Shown here: piece by piece, positions 8,127 to 18,500 of the stretch
How positions within the stretch are numbered: position 1 is the stretch's first letter
Layout of the letters: the number at the start of each line of letters is the position of its first letter
Position numbers and translations under genes: made by a program
Origin: CAYUMU01 sp964445985
GTDB lineage: Bacteria; Planctomycetota; Planctomycetia; Pirellulales; S012-138
Direction of reading: 5' to 3'
NCBI GenBank assembly: GCA_964445985.1
Contig: CAYUMU010000056.1
Location: 1-47,251, forward strand
Length of the DNA stretch: 47,251 nucleotides
The notes under the pieces: model-generated
The model's input: only the letters and a program-made list of their open reading frames with translations
What the model was told of the DNA's origin: nothing
Databases searched by the model: none

Positions 8127-9569
8127 ATGCAACGAGTACCGCCACCCATCGTTTCCGCCGAGCAATGGGCGGCGTTGCGCGGTTACATGGAGTCGATAAC
8201 CGGCATGGACCTGGCCGGTGGGCGAGTGCAGCGACTTCGCGATGCCGTGATCCGCGTGCTGGGGCGAGGCGATTTACCGCAGCACATGGAAACTTTGCTG
8301 GCAGATCCCGATCTTCGATCCCGGTTCATCGAAGGGCTTACGGCGGAATTGACGGTCGGAGAATCCTTCTTCTTTCGCAATCCACATCATTTCGACGCGT
8401 TGCGAACGGACGTGCTGCCGCGGATCCTGGCCCACAATGCCAGCCGTCGAGAGATTCGGGTGTGGAGCGCTGGCTGCGCGGGTGGAGAAGAACCGTATTC
8501 GTTGGCAATTCTGCTGGACCAGGTTGTTCCCTCCGCTGAAGGCTGGCAGGTTTCGGTATTGGGTACCGACCTGAATCCCAATTTCGTGGAACGGGGCCGA
8601 CAGGGTTTCTATCGGCCGTGGTCGTTTCGGCAAACACAAATCCATAACGACGCTCGCTATTTTACGGCCGTGCCGGGCGGTTATCAGATTCGCGAGCACT
8701 GCCGCGGCTATGTTCGCTTTGCTTATTTGAACCTGGTGCGCGATGCCTTCCCCTCGCCGTTGAATGGCACCTTTGGTTTAGATCTGATTCTGTTTCGCAA
8801 TGTGGCCATCTATCTTCAGCCCGAGGTAACTTTGGCCCTGCTAAGCAGGTTCTATCAGGCGCTGCGTCCGGGGGGCTGGTTGCTGCTTGGCGAAACCGAG
8901 TTGAATTTGACGCCGCCGCTCGAGTTTGCAGTGCATCGCTTCGGCCAGGCCACGTTCCACCAGAAGCCTCGAGATGCCCGCGATCATGCTCCGACGAACC
9001 GTCTGTCGCCGCTGCCACGGCAAGTATCGCGCTATCCGATCCAGGTGGGTGGGCTCCCCTTGGTTCCCGAGGTCCCCGCCTGGTCGCCCCTGGATGTGGC
9101 GCCGCGTTCGACGCCAGCCCACCTCGGGCCGGGAGAATCCGCGCGTAGTTCGGCGCCCGTTCCCGCCAGTTCGGCCAGCGATCCGCTCGCGGATATCCGC
9201 CGCTTGCTGGCGAATGCGGAAACGACCGAGGCCCGCCAGCAGTTGCAATTGTGCCTGCATCGCCACCCGTTGTTGATCGAGGGACATATTCTCCAGGCGG
9301 CCCTGGCCGAAGATGTGGGCGAGTTGCGGGCGGCGGAAGACGCTTATCGCCGGGCGCTGTACATCGACCGCAACTGCTGCATTGCCCACCTGCACCTGGC
9401 CATGGTGCAGCAGCAACTAGGCGATCACGTGGGCTCGCAGCGCAGCCTGCGAACCCTGCTGCGATTGATCGACCACAAGCCGGCGGCCGAGCCGGTGGAG
9501 TTTGGCGACGGCGTTTGCTACGGGCGGCTGCGGGAAATGGCGCTATTGATTCAGGGAGGCATCGCATGA
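8127..9569 (+). CDS. cheR: CheR methyltransferase fused to C-terminal TPR (WspC-like)
   Basis: 480 residues from the ATG at 8127. The frame is open back to 7989, and an ATG at 8076 is an alternative. An N-terminal helical CheR domain (about 1-90, with LTVGESFFFR) leads into the SAM-binding methyltransferase domain: WSAGCAGGEEPYS at 113-125, VLGTDLNP near 145-152 and LFRNVAIYL at 222-230. A proline-rich linker (about 285-350) precedes TPR-like helices at about 385-460 (ALYIDRNCCIAHLHLAMVQQQLGD). It methylates glutamates of the MCP. TPR-bearing CheR proteins dock without the C-terminal pentapeptide, and the MCP here has none. Its TGA overlaps the next ATG in ATGA, implying translational coupling to cheW2. 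Confidence 0.92.
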   Translation: MQRVPPPIVSAEQWAALRGYMESITGMDLAGGRVQRLRDAVIRVLGRGDLPQHMETLLADPDLRSRFIEGLTAELTVGESFFFRNPHHFDALRTDVLPRILAHNASRREIRVWSAGCAGGEEPYSLAILLDQVVPSAEGWQVSVLGTDLNPNFVERGRQGFYRPWSFRQTQIHNDARYFTAVPGGYQIREHCRGYVRFAYLNLVRDAFPSPLNGTFGLDLILFRNVAIYLQPEVTLALLSRFYQALRPGGWLLLGETELNLTPPLEFAVHRFGQATFHQKPRDARDHAPTNRLSPLPRQVSRYPIQVGGLPLVPEVPAWSPLDVAPRSTPAHLGPGESARSSAPVPASSASDPLADIRRLLANAETTEARQQLQLCLHRHPLLIEGHILQAALAEDVGELRAAEDAYRRALYIDRNCCIAHLHLAMVQQQLGDHVGSQRSLRTLLRLIDHKPAAEPVEFGDGVCYGRLREMALLIQGGIA

Positions 9570-10174
9570 CCGATTCGCTCACCACTCCATCCGACTGGGA
9601 ACGCCTGAGCGAGCGATTGGCCCAATGGAAAAAAGCTACTTCGGCCTCGCAACACAGCGATGCAGGCTGGGCCGGGAAACTGGCTCGGCGCGCGCAGTTG
9701 CTGCGCGAACGGATGTCGGACGCCCGGCAATTGCAACCGCGGCAAGACTTGCTCTTGTTTCGCTCGGGCCACCAGAAGTTCGCCGCGGCCTTGCAGCATG
9801 TTCTGGAGGTTCAACCGCTGGAACACTTCAGCCCCGTGCCGGGAAGCCCCGATTTCATTCGCGGGGTGGTGCAGTGCCGGGGGGCCATTTTATGCCTGCT
9901 CGATTTGGATCGACTGTTTGGAATGCCCGAGAAAGGCCTGGCCGACGTCCATCATTATGTGGTGGTGGAATCGCACGGCAACCGCGTGGCCTTGGCGGCG
10001 GGCGAGGCCGAAGAAATCGTCGGGGTGACGGCCGACACAATCAAGACGGCCCCGGCTTTTTCTACCGAATTACTCTCGGGCGTGGTGGCCGGAGTATTGG
10101 GCGACGATCGCCTGGTGCTGAAAATCGTCGCCTTGCTGGAGCACCCTCGTCTGACGGAATGGAGAAATCCCTGA
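9566..10174 (+). CDS. cheW: CheW-like coupling protein 2 with N-terminal extension (WspD-like)
   Basis: 202 residues. The ATG at 9566 overlaps the cheR stop by 4 bp and has GGGAGG 6 bp upstream. A helical extension of about 55 residues (with the repeated arginines of RLSERLAQWKK and KLARRAQLLRERM) precedes the CheW domain (DLLLFRSGHQKFAAALQHV, then FIRGVVQCRGAILCLLDLDRLFG). Two CheW proteins flanking a CheR-TPR, the second one longer, is the Wsp arrangement (WspB, WspC, WspD). The two couplers here are clearly diverged and probably not interchangeable. Confidence 0.88.
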   Translation: MTDSLTTPSDWERLSERLAQWKKATSASQHSDAGWAGKLARRAQLLRERMSDARQLQPRQDLLLFRSGHQKFAAALQHVLEVQPLEHFSPVPGSPDFIRGVVQCRGAILCLLDLDRLFGMPEKGLADVHHYVVVESHGNRVALAAGEAEEIVGVTADTIKTAPAFSTELLSGVVAGVLGDDRLVLKIVALLEHPRLTEWRNP

Positions 10175-10342
10175 TCCGATTTTCCGTCCCTGCATTTTGT
10201 TTGCGATATGAGCCGTGCCGTCAGGCGCGGTTGGTCTGCCGGTGGCGTTTTGCGGCAATTCGTGCCATAACCTGAGAAGCAATGACACTACGCGGTCACG
10301 GTCGCTATCCAACCAAGTTTCCTTTCCCACCAAATAAACAAC

Positions 10343-11992
10343 ATGCAATTGTCGATAGGCATCAAACTCGGGGCCGCGTTTGGCGCCATTGTGGCGCTCA
10401 TGCTGGTCAGTGGAATTGTCATTTACCTGGCGCTCGATCGCATGAACGATAGCGCCGTGGATATGACGGCCCAGGCGGTGCCTGTTTTGCGGGCGTGCGA
10501 CGATTTGATGATCGCGATGAATGGCACGACTTCAACCACGCGAGGCTACTTGCTGTTGGGCGGCAATCAGGCCGAGGCCGAACACTTTGAAGCGGACTTC
10601 AACAAGGTGATCGCCGACCTGGATGACGCCAGCAATCGATTGAAGTTGCTGCTGGGAGAAAATGCCAGCCCCGCGGACGCCAGCAATCTCCGCATACTGC
10701 TGGAGGATCTGCAAGCCTTTCGGTCCAGCCAACAGGATGCACGCGCGGCTGCCCGCCAGGCGGGCGCGGGCGCCGATCGCGACCTGACTGCCGCGATCAA
10801 CCTGATGGAAACGCAGTCGGTGCCGCGCGCTCGCAAAGCCCGCCAAACAGCGGAGGCTCTGCGGGAATCCGCGGTGACGCGCGTGGAGCAAGAACGGAAG
10901 GTGCTCGATGCGAGTCGCAATACGGCCCGCTCCACACTGCTAGTGACCACGCTGGTGGGCGTGCTGCTGGCCTTGGGAATCGCATTCCTGCTTTCGCGCG
11001 GTATGTCGCGGGCGGTGAAGGCGTTGCTCGCGGGCGTGCAGACCGTGGCTCGCGGAGATCTCAGCCAGCCTCCGCTCAGGATCGCCGCGCGAGATGAAAT
11101 CGGTGAACTTGCGGACGGCTTCAATAAGATGGTCATCGCGCTGCGCACGATCATTTCTGAAGCTTCTAGCACGGCGGGAGAGGTTGCCGCCGCCACGGGC
11201 GAGATTGCCACGAGCGCGCAGCAGCAGTTGACCAGCCTCAACGAAACCGCATTGTCTCTGAACGAAATCACCACCACGGCCGAAGAGTTCAAGGCCACCA
11301 TGCAGGAGTTTGCCGATCGGGCTCGAGCCGTTCACGAAGCGGCCGATGAAACCGCCAAGCGGACGGGGGAAGGCCGCGGCCTCACGCAACAATCGGGCGA
11401 GCGGATCGAGCAGGTGCGCGACAATGCCCTGTCGGCCGGAGAAAGCGTGTTGAAACTGGCCGAACAAATGCAACGCATCGGCGAGATCACGGCTTCGGTG
11501 AACGAGATTGCCGAGCAAACGAAGTTGTTGGCCCTCAATGCCTCGATCGAGGCCGCGCGGGCCGGCGAAGAAGGACGCGGCTTTGCCGTGGTGGCCATGC
11601 AGGTTCGCGAACTGGCCAACCAGTCGAAGGAGGCGGCCAGTCGCATCGAAACCTTGATTTCCCAGGCCCAAAAATCCATGCAAGCCGTGGTGGCCCGCAT
11701 TGATGAAGGCGGCAAGTTGTCGCAAGATTCGGCGCGATTGGTCAGGCATGTCACTCAGGCATTTGATGAAATCGCCCAAGCGATCGACCAGACCCGCGAG
11801 GCCATGGGGCAAATTAACACGGGCGCCCGCCAGCAAGAGGTGGGCATTACCGAACTGGTCAGCAGCATCACCGAAATCGATAGCGCTTCCAAAGAGTCGG
11901 TCGCCGCGGCGGAACAAACCGAGAAAGCAATCGTGGCCATCGACCGCCGGCTGCGGTCTCTCAGCAATTCGGTAACCCAGTTCAAAACCTGA
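10343..11992 (+). CDS. Methyl-accepting chemotaxis protein, transmembrane (WspA-like)
   Basis: 549 residues. TM1 is at about 11-31, a periplasmic region of about 165 residues follows, TM2 is at about 196-216 (LLVTTLVGVLLALGIAFLL), then HAMP (217-270) and a long signalling coiled coil. The periplasmic part is all-helical, contains TTSTTRGYLLLG and resembles 4HB/CHASE3 sensor domains. The signalling tip is canonical at the start (EQTKLLALNASIEAARAGEEGRGFAVVA, key residues), but the usual ADEVRKLAE reads AMQVRELAN. The C-terminus (NSVTQFKT) lacks an NWETF-like pentapeptide, in keeping with a TPR-tethered CheR. No Shine-Dalgarno is seen; the 168-bp gap to cheW2 may hold a promoter, but none is clear. 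Confidence 0.92.
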   Translation: MQLSIGIKLGAAFGAIVALMLVSGIVIYLALDRMNDSAVDMTAQAVPVLRACDDLMIAMNGTTSTTRGYLLLGGNQAEAEHFEADFNKVIADLDDASNRLKLLLGENASPADASNLRILLEDLQAFRSSQQDARAAARQAGAGADRDLTAAINLMETQSVPRARKARQTAEALRESAVTRVEQERKVLDASRNTARSTLLVTTLVGVLLALGIAFLLSRGMSRAVKALLAGVQTVARGDLSQPPLRIAARDEIGELADGFNKMVIALRTIISEASSTAGEVAAATGEIATSAQQQLTSLNETALSLNEITTTAEEFKATMQEFADRARAVHEAADETAKRTGEGRGLTQQSGERIEQVRDNALSAGESVLKLAEQMQRIGEITASVNEIAEQTKLLALNASIEAARAGEEGRGFAVVAMQVRELANQSKEAASRIETLISQAQKSMQAVVARIDEGGKLSQDSARLVRHVTQAFDEIAQAIDQTREAMGQINTGARQQEVGITELVSSITEIDSASKESVAAAEQTEKAIVAIDRRLRSLSNSVTQFKT

Positions 11993-12084
11993 TAGCCCTC
12001 CCCCCCCGCGTGGCAGCGGCAGCTTGGCGCCGTTGCCCGCAATCGCCCCAAGCATTAGCCCTTTATCCCCCGTCCGCCGCCCGC

Positions 12085-14178
12085 ATGATCGACCCCATCT
12101 TCAATATCTTCCGCGAAGAAGCGAAGGAGCACTTGCGGACTCTGGAAGCGGGTTATTTGGACCTGGAATCGGCGGCCGACCTGGAAGCTCGGCGCTCACA
12201 CATTGATGCCTTGTTCCGGCACGCCCATAGTCTGAAGGGCGATGCCCGGGTGATTGGCTGTCTCGAGCTTCAACGCATTGCCCAGGTGCTTGAAGACGAC
12301 CTGGATCGGCTGCGCGAGAATCCCCAAGGGGCGGATCGCGCGGCGATCGATCATGGCCTGGCCAACCTCGACCGCTTGCGCAACGCGTTCGAAGTGTGGC
12401 AGGCCGAGAACTTTGGTGAAAAGCCAGGGTCCGCCGCGACGGCCGGCTTGTCGTCGGCGGGCGCCAATTCGCCTTCCGCGCCCAGCTTTACCGCCGCGAC
12501 AGCAGACGAAAGCGGTTCGCGAAATTCGGCGGCGGCCGAAAGCTTCACGGTTCGCGTGCCGTCGGAACGGCTCGACCGCATGCTGAATATGATTGGCGAA
12601 ATGCGAATTGTGCAGCGGTCGGGCTTGGGAATCAGCAGGCACTTGTTCGAGCTGCGAACGAACCTGGAAGCACTGGCCCAGGGCGCCCATTCCGAGATGC
12701 GTGCCTCGCTGGAATCTGCTTACGATCATATCCGTCGCATCGAGACCGATGTTCGCAAGCAAACCAACCGCGAACGCATGCTAACGCAGTCGCTGGAGGA
12801 GGATATTCGCCTGGCGAGGCTGCTGCCCATGGAAATGCTGGCAGACTCCCTGCGGCGTTCGGTTCGCGACCTCTCGCAAACACTCCATAAGCGCATTCGG
12901 TATGAAGTTGAGGTCGGCAGAATTCTGCTCGATAAAGCGGTCATCGAAGCCCTGCAAACGCCGCTCACGCATCTGGTGCGTAACGCCGCCGATCATGGCA
13001 TTGAGCCCGAATCGGTGCGATTGTCGCAAGGAAAACCGGCCGAAGGCGTGATTCGGCTGCAAGCTCATCAGCGTGGCGATACGGTTCGCATTGTGGTGGC
13101 AGATGACGGCGCGGGCTTCGACTATCCCAGGATTCGCCAATTGGTGGCCAGCCGCGCCGATCTTTCGACCGATGAAGCGGCCGCCCTCGCCGAACATGAA
13201 TTGTCCGCTTATCTTTTCCAGCCAGGCTTTACGACCTCGAAGCCGGGCGCGGTTTCGGGCCGCGGGGTTGGGCTGGACGTGGTTCGCGAGACACTGCAGC
13301 GGCTCCAGGGGCGAATCGAACTTGGCCAGAGCTCTCCCCAGGGCACCACCTTCGTGCTCACGGTGCCACTCACGGTCGCCACGATTCGCGTGCTCACCGT
13401 CTGGAGCAACGGGCAATGCTTCGGTATTCCCAGCAACAGCATCGCGCAAACCGGCCGGGTAAAGACCGCCGAAATTCACCAGTTGGAGGGCAACCCGGTG
13501 GTTTCTGTCGATGGCCATCCGGTTCGCTGGGCGGTGCTGTCGGAACTATTGAAAATTGAGTCTCCCCGGCCGGTGGTGGCGGGCCTCACGCAATCCTACC
13601 TGCTGATTTCCCAGCCAACTCAGCGGCTGGCCGTGGCCGTTGACGAACTTGAAGATGAGCGGGAAGTCCTGCTCAAGCCGCTGGGCTTTCCGCTGACAGG
13701 ATTGCCGGGCGTGCTCGGTGGCACGGTTCGCCCCGACGGCTCGGTGCAGTTGGTGCTCGACCTGACCAACGAACGGCTGGCGGCCGATCGCCTGCCCACG
13801 AACATTCCCGCGGTGAGAGCCCGGCCAGGCCAGATTTTGGTCGTCGACGACTCCCCCACCACGCGGGCCATTCTGCGCAATTTGCTCTCGCGCGCAGGCT
13901 ACTCCGTTCGCACCGCGGTCGACGGTGTCGACGCCCTGGAAAAACTTCGCTCGCTTGCCGTGGATCTCGTGGTGAGCGACTTCGATATGCCGCGGCTTAA
14001 CGGTCTCGACCTGACTCGCCAGATCAAGGCCCGCTTTCGACTCCCCGTCATCCTGGTAACGGCACGGGAAAAGGAAGAAAATCGTCGGGAAGGCCTGGAA
14101 GCCGGCGCCGACGCCTACGTGGTGAAGTCAACTTTCGAGGGCGCCGGTTTGCTGGATATTGTTCGACAATTTGTCTGA
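12085..14178 (+). CDS. cheA: CheA histidine kinase fused to a C-terminal receiver (WspE-like)
   Basis: 697 residues from the ATG at 12085. Domains: HPt/P1 (1-115) with HAHSLKG, phospho-acceptor His48; no recognisable P2, only an alanine/serine-rich linker (about 117-155); P3 dimerisation helices (RVPSERLDRMLNMIGEM onward); P4 ATPase with HLVRNAADHGIEPE (N box), DDGAGFD (G1) and GRGVGLDVV (G2); P5 CheW-like domain (about 440-570); REC from 583, with DD at 588-589, phospho-acceptor Asp632 in VVSDFDMP and Lys681. A kinase with its own receiver is typical of WspE/FrzE-type alternative-function systems. The receiver may be an output or a phosphate sink. It lies 92 bp after the MCP gene. Confidence 0.93.
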   Translation: MIDPIFNIFREEAKEHLRTLEAGYLDLESAADLEARRSHIDALFRHAHSLKGDARVIGCLELQRIAQVLEDDLDRLRENPQGADRAAIDHGLANLDRLRNAFEVWQAENFGEKPGSAATAGLSSAGANSPSAPSFTAATADESGSRNSAAAESFTVRVPSERLDRMLNMIGEMRIVQRSGLGISRHLFELRTNLEALAQGAHSEMRASLESAYDHIRRIETDVRKQTNRERMLTQSLEEDIRLARLLPMEMLADSLRRSVRDLSQTLHKRIRYEVEVGRILLDKAVIEALQTPLTHLVRNAADHGIEPESVRLSQGKPAEGVIRLQAHQRGDTVRIVVADDGAGFDYPRIRQLVASRADLSTDEAAALAEHELSAYLFQPGFTTSKPGAVSGRGVGLDVVRETLQRLQGRIELGQSSPQGTTFVLTVPLTVATIRVLTVWSNGQCFGIPSNSIAQTGRVKTAEIHQLEGNPVVSVDGHPVRWAVLSELLKIESPRPVVAGLTQSYLLISQPTQRLAVAVDELEDEREVLLKPLGFPLTGLPGVLGGTVRPDGSVQLVLDLTNERLAADRLPTNIPAVRARPGQILVVDDSPTTRAILRNLLSRAGYSVRTAVDGVDALEKLRSLAVDLVVSDFDMPRLNGLDLTRQIKARFRLPVILVTAREKEENRREGLEAGADAYVVKSTFEGAGLLDIVRQFV

Positions 14179-14417
14179 ATTGGCGGCTCCTGCCGCCGCG
14201 TACTTTGGTTCGGCGGTTAGAATCAGGCAGCCAGCCAACCCCACAGAAAACAGGTTAATTTGGCAGCAGAAGCAACCCTTGCCTGGCGCACGCCAGGCCA
14301 AGGTGGTTCGCCGTTCCAGGCGTCGATTCGCAACCAGGCGGTTTTCGCCCCTTCCAAAAACAGCGGCCAGCCAACCGCTCCGTAGCCCGCCTTGTTTCCA
14401 ACCATGAACTGAACCCG
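14179..14417. other. cheA-cheB intergenic region with hairpin and 11-bp direct repeat
   Basis: 239 bp, long for an operon whose other joints are mostly shorter. A strong hairpin occupies 14277-14303: arms CCTTGCCTGGCG and CGCCAGGC-C-AAGG, about 11-12 pairs with one bulged C and a tiny loop. It has no T run, so it looks like an RNA-processing or stability element and not an intrinsic terminator. GCCAGCCAACC occurs at 14230-14240 and again at 14366-14376. The short open frames on both strands here show no coding signs. Confidence 0.45.
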
Positions 14418-15470
14418 ATGATTCGTTTGCTCTTAGTCGAAGATTCGATCACTCAACGCGAGATTCTCCGCCGCCTGGTTAACCAGGACGGAGAGTTCGT
14501 GGTGGTGGCCGAGGCTCGTAACGGCCAAGAAGCCATCGAGATGGTGGAACGGCATTGCCCCGACGTGGTGTTGATGGACATCCACATGCCGGATGTCGAC
14601 GGTCTCACCGCCACGCGGTTGATCATGCAGCGCACGCCGGTGCCCATTGTGATTGCCACCGCCACGCTGCGAAAGCACGAGATTGATCTGGGTTTGGAAG
14701 CCCTCAAAGCTGGGGCTGTTTCGGTCATAGAAAAACCCCAGGGCGCGGTGCTGCTGCATCTGGAGAAAATTGCGCCCTACCTGCGCGCCGAGTTGGTGGC
14801 GGCTTCGAAGGCCAAGATCGTTCGCCGACCTTGGAGCTATCCGCGCGCCACCTCCAGCCGATCCCCAAATGTCCCTTGGAATCAGATCGAATTGATTGGA
14901 ATCTGTGCTTCCACCGGCGGCCCCCCGGTACTACTCGACATTTTGTCGCATATCCCCAAGCCCTACCCGCTACCGGTGTTGCTCGTGCAACATATTGCGC
15001 TAGGTTTTGTGGAAGGCTTTGCACGGTGGCTTGGCGACCGCTCTGGGCAACTGGTCCGCATTGCTGGTCCGCGTCAGTATTTAACGCCTGGAGTTTGGCT
15101 GTCGCCTGGAGGAAAGCATCTGGCCATCGACGATCACAACCGCATTGACCTGATTCCCCAGAGTCCCAACCAAATCCACTGTCCGTCGGGGAACGTCATG
15201 TTCAGCTCGATGGCCAAGCGGGCCGGCCCTGGCTCGCTGGGGATTTTGCTCACCGGCATGGGCGACGACGGCGCGAGCGGTCTGCTTGATTTGCGGGCGG
15301 TGGGCGGGCGGACCATTATTCAAGATGAGGCCAGCAGTTTGATTTTCGGCATGCCCAAAGCGGCCCGCGAAAAAGGCGCCGCGGAGTTGGAACTTTCCCC
15401 CGAAGGCATTACCGAAGTATTGCAACAGGTGGCGCGGCCGCTCAATCCTTTCGGGGTGGAAGCGTCGTAG
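14418..15470 (+). CDS. cheB: CheB methylesterase/response regulator (WspF-like)
   Basis: 350 residues. The N-terminal receiver has the acidic pair in VEDS (Glu8-Asp9), phospho-acceptor Asp54 in VLMDIHMPD, and Lys106 in IEKP. The linker spans about 125-155. The C-terminal methylesterase has the catalytic triad Ser165 (CASTGGP), His192 (VQHI) and Asp283 (TGMGDDGA). It removes methyl groups, or deamidates glutamines, on the MCP and is activated by phosphorylation from CheA. Length and order are standard. In Wsp systems loss of this gene locks the pathway on. No Shine-Dalgarno precedes the ATG at 14418; the hairpin at 14277-14303 lies 115 bp upstream. Confidence 0.93.
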   Translation: MIRLLLVEDSITQREILRRLVNQDGEFVVVAEARNGQEAIEMVERHCPDVVLMDIHMPDVDGLTATRLIMQRTPVPIVIATATLRKHEIDLGLEALKAGAVSVIEKPQGAVLLHLEKIAPYLRAELVAASKAKIVRRPWSYPRATSSRSPNVPWNQIELIGICASTGGPPVLLDILSHIPKPYPLPVLLVQHIALGFVEGFARWLGDRSGQLVRIAGPRQYLTPGVWLSPGGKHLAIDDHNRIDLIPQSPNQIHCPSGNVMFSSMAKRAGPGSLGILLTGMGDDGASGLLDLRAVGGRTIIQDEASSLIFGMPKAAREKGAAELELSPEGITEVLQQVARPLNPFGVEAS

Positions 15471-15534
15471 TCCCTGTCCCTCTTTGTTTCGCCAGGCATT
15501 TTCACCCACGGCAATCAACAACGCGCTAAGAGTC

Positions 15535-18500
15535 ATGAGCGAAATCCTCCTCATCGAAGACAGCCGAATTCAGGCGCTGACCTATGGCAGGCTGCTGCAG
15601 CAGGCAGGCTATGCCGTGCGTCATGCTTCGTCGGCGGAGGAGGCGTTCCAGCTGTGCTACGAAACGTTTCCCGATCTGGTCGTCCTCGATCAATACCTGG
15701 GAAACAAATCGGGGCTTGAGGTTTGCCGCCGCCTCAAGGCAGATTCCACGCTGCAGATTATCCCGGTGGTGGTGCTTACCGACAGTCAGCGCGAACGCGA
15801 TCACATTGCCGCCTTGGAAGCGGGCGCCGATCGGTTCCTCTCCAAAGAAAGCCCTCACGAAGATCTGCTGGCGGTGGTCGAGAGCTTGCTCAAGTCGTCG
15901 CTGCCGGTGGAGTTGACCGACTCCGACGACGAGATCCGAGATACCTTTTTGCTGGGCACGCGTTTGCTGGCAATTGACGACAGCGAGACCTATCTCGACA
16001 GCCTATCCGCGCGGCTCAAAGAGGCCGGCTTTCACGTGGTCACCGCCCAGGGTGGGCGCGAAGGCATGCAACTGCTCGCCGAAGAGCCGTTTCACGTGGT
16101 GATTGTCGACGTGGCGATGCCCGACATGGACGGCTTCGAGGTTTGCCGCTCGGCCCGAAGCTGGGCCAACCAGAATCAAAAGCAACTTGGCCTGCTCATT
16201 CTTTCCGGCCAGGAAAGCCATCAAAACCTGCTCGAGGCGCTCGATGCGGGCGCCGACGACTTCGTTTCCAAGCAGCAGGAAATGGATGTCATCGTGGCCC
16301 ACATTACGGCGCTTGTGCGCCGCGTGCGAATGATGCGCAGCGTGCAGTTGGCCAATCAAAAGGCCCACAGCCAGGAGTTGGCGCTCCGCGAGGCGGAATG
16401 GCGACAACGCCAGGCCGAAGAGCGCGCCAAGCACGCCGAAGCCCGCGCCCTGCTGGTGGAAAAGCTGGAAAAAATTGCTTCCGAACTCTCCCGCTCCAAA
16501 GACGAATTGGAACTGGCCCGCGACGCTGCCGAAGCGGCCAGCAATGCCAAGAGCGAGTTCCTGGCTAACATGAGCCACGAAATTCGCACGCCCATGAATG
16601 GCATCATGGGCATGCTCGAATTGCTCACCAAGACGAAGCTCTCCTCGCAGCAGTTCGATTACCTATCGATGGCCCAACAGTCGGCCCATGCCCTGCTGCG
16701 TTTGCTCGACGACATCCTCGATTTCTCCAAGATCGAAGCGGGCAAGCTGGAATTGGAGCATGTGGAATTTTCGTTGCAAGATATCCTGGGCAAAGCGCTC
16801 CGCATGATGACCATCCGCGCCCAGGAAAAAGGTTTGGAACTGGCCTGCGATATTGATCCCGATCTTCCCAGTCGATTCAACGGCGACCCTGGCCGGCTGC
16901 AGCAGGTAGTGCTGAACCTGGCAGGCAACGCCATCAAGTTCACCGATCACGGCGAAGTGATCGTCAAGGTCTGCCTGGAGCCCCCGGAAGCGTCGGCCGC
17001 GAGGCTTCACATTAGCGTTCGAGATACCGGTATTGGCATCTCCGCCGATGAACAACAGAGAATCTTCGACGCTTTCTCCCAAGCCGATACGTCCACCACG
17101 CGGCGGTTCGGCGGCACCGGGCTGGGCCTGACCATTTCGGCCCGGCTGGTCGAAATGATGCATGGCAAAATCTGGGTGGAGAGCCAGCTTGGCGTGGGAA
17201 CGACCTTTCACTTCACCTGCGAATTGGGGCGGGCATTCTCGGAGTCTACCGGAGATTCGTTGCCCGTCGTCGGCCTGGCCGGCTTGCAAGCGCTGGTGGT
17301 CGACGACAACGCTAGCACTCGCGATATCCTGTGCCGCTGGCTGCGGCACTGGAAGATTGAACCGGCATGGGCCGAATCGGGCGAAGCTGCCCTGCAAGCT
17401 GTGTCGAGTGCCCTCAATCACAACCGGCCGTTTGAATTGCTGATCGTCGACATGCAACTCTCCGACTCTCACGGTCCAGATCTCGCGAAGCAACTCATCG
17501 CCCGGCACGGTTCAACTCCTGGCAACCTGCTTGCCCTGTCGTCGAGCATCAGCGATCTCAGCTTGGATCAGGTGAGTTCCACGTCGCGCTTGCGCGTGAT
17601 GTATAAGCCGATCATGGCGGAAGAGCTCCTGCAAGCCCTGGTCGAGATCCGCTCCGACGACCCCCGAGGGCATCGTTCCGCGACCGACGAGGCGTTGCCC
17701 TGGCTGGCCCCCATCCGCGTGCTGCTGGCCGAAGATAGCCCCATCAATCAACGCGTGGCACTTGGCTTTTTGGAACGCTGGGGGCATGAAGTCACCGTGG
17801 TCGATAGCGGCAACAAGGTGATCGATGCCTTGGAGCATTCCACGTTCGATCTGGTGTTGATGGATTTGCAAATGCCCAACATGGGAGGGCGGGAAGCCAC
17901 GGCGATCATTCGCCAGCGCGAACAGCACACCGGTCAGCACGTCCCCATCATTGCCATGACGGCCGAGGCCATGAAGGGCGATCGCGAACGCTGCCTGGCA
18001 GCAGGCATGGACGACTACATTGCCAAGCCCATCGATTCGGAGTCGCTGCTGCGAGTTATTTTGCGCTGCGTTGCTCAGTCGTCGGCCAACCACCACGAAT
18101 CCGAGCCGGCCGTCAACGAACCCGGCTCAATTGGCGATGATTCGACCTCTTCAAGGCGCGAGATCCCCACGGAAGAAGCCGTATCGCCGGAAAACGAATC
18201 ACGGCATGAAAAGGGCAGCGTCGATTGGAACTATCTCGGGCGCATGTTGAATCACGATGACCGGCTGATCAACGATTCGGTTGGCATCCTCCGCGAACAG
18301 TTCCCGCCATTGCTGGCCGAGATTCGGGATGCTATCGAAGCTGGCGATGCCGCGTTGATGGGTCGCAGCGCCCACTCCCTGAAAGGATTAGTCGGATACT
18401 TCGGCGCGTCGACCGTAGTTGCCTTGACGGTGAATTTAGAGCAGCTGGCCGACGCGGACGAACTTGCCGAGGCACGAACCGTGGCAGCTTCGTTGGAACG

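Noticed and set aside
10940..12055. Long minus-strand open frame (371 codons) opposite the MCP gene
   Set aside because: It is the complement of a clear MCP with intact TM, HAMP and signalling domain; composition (His/Gly/Leu-rich) is that of a shadow frame.
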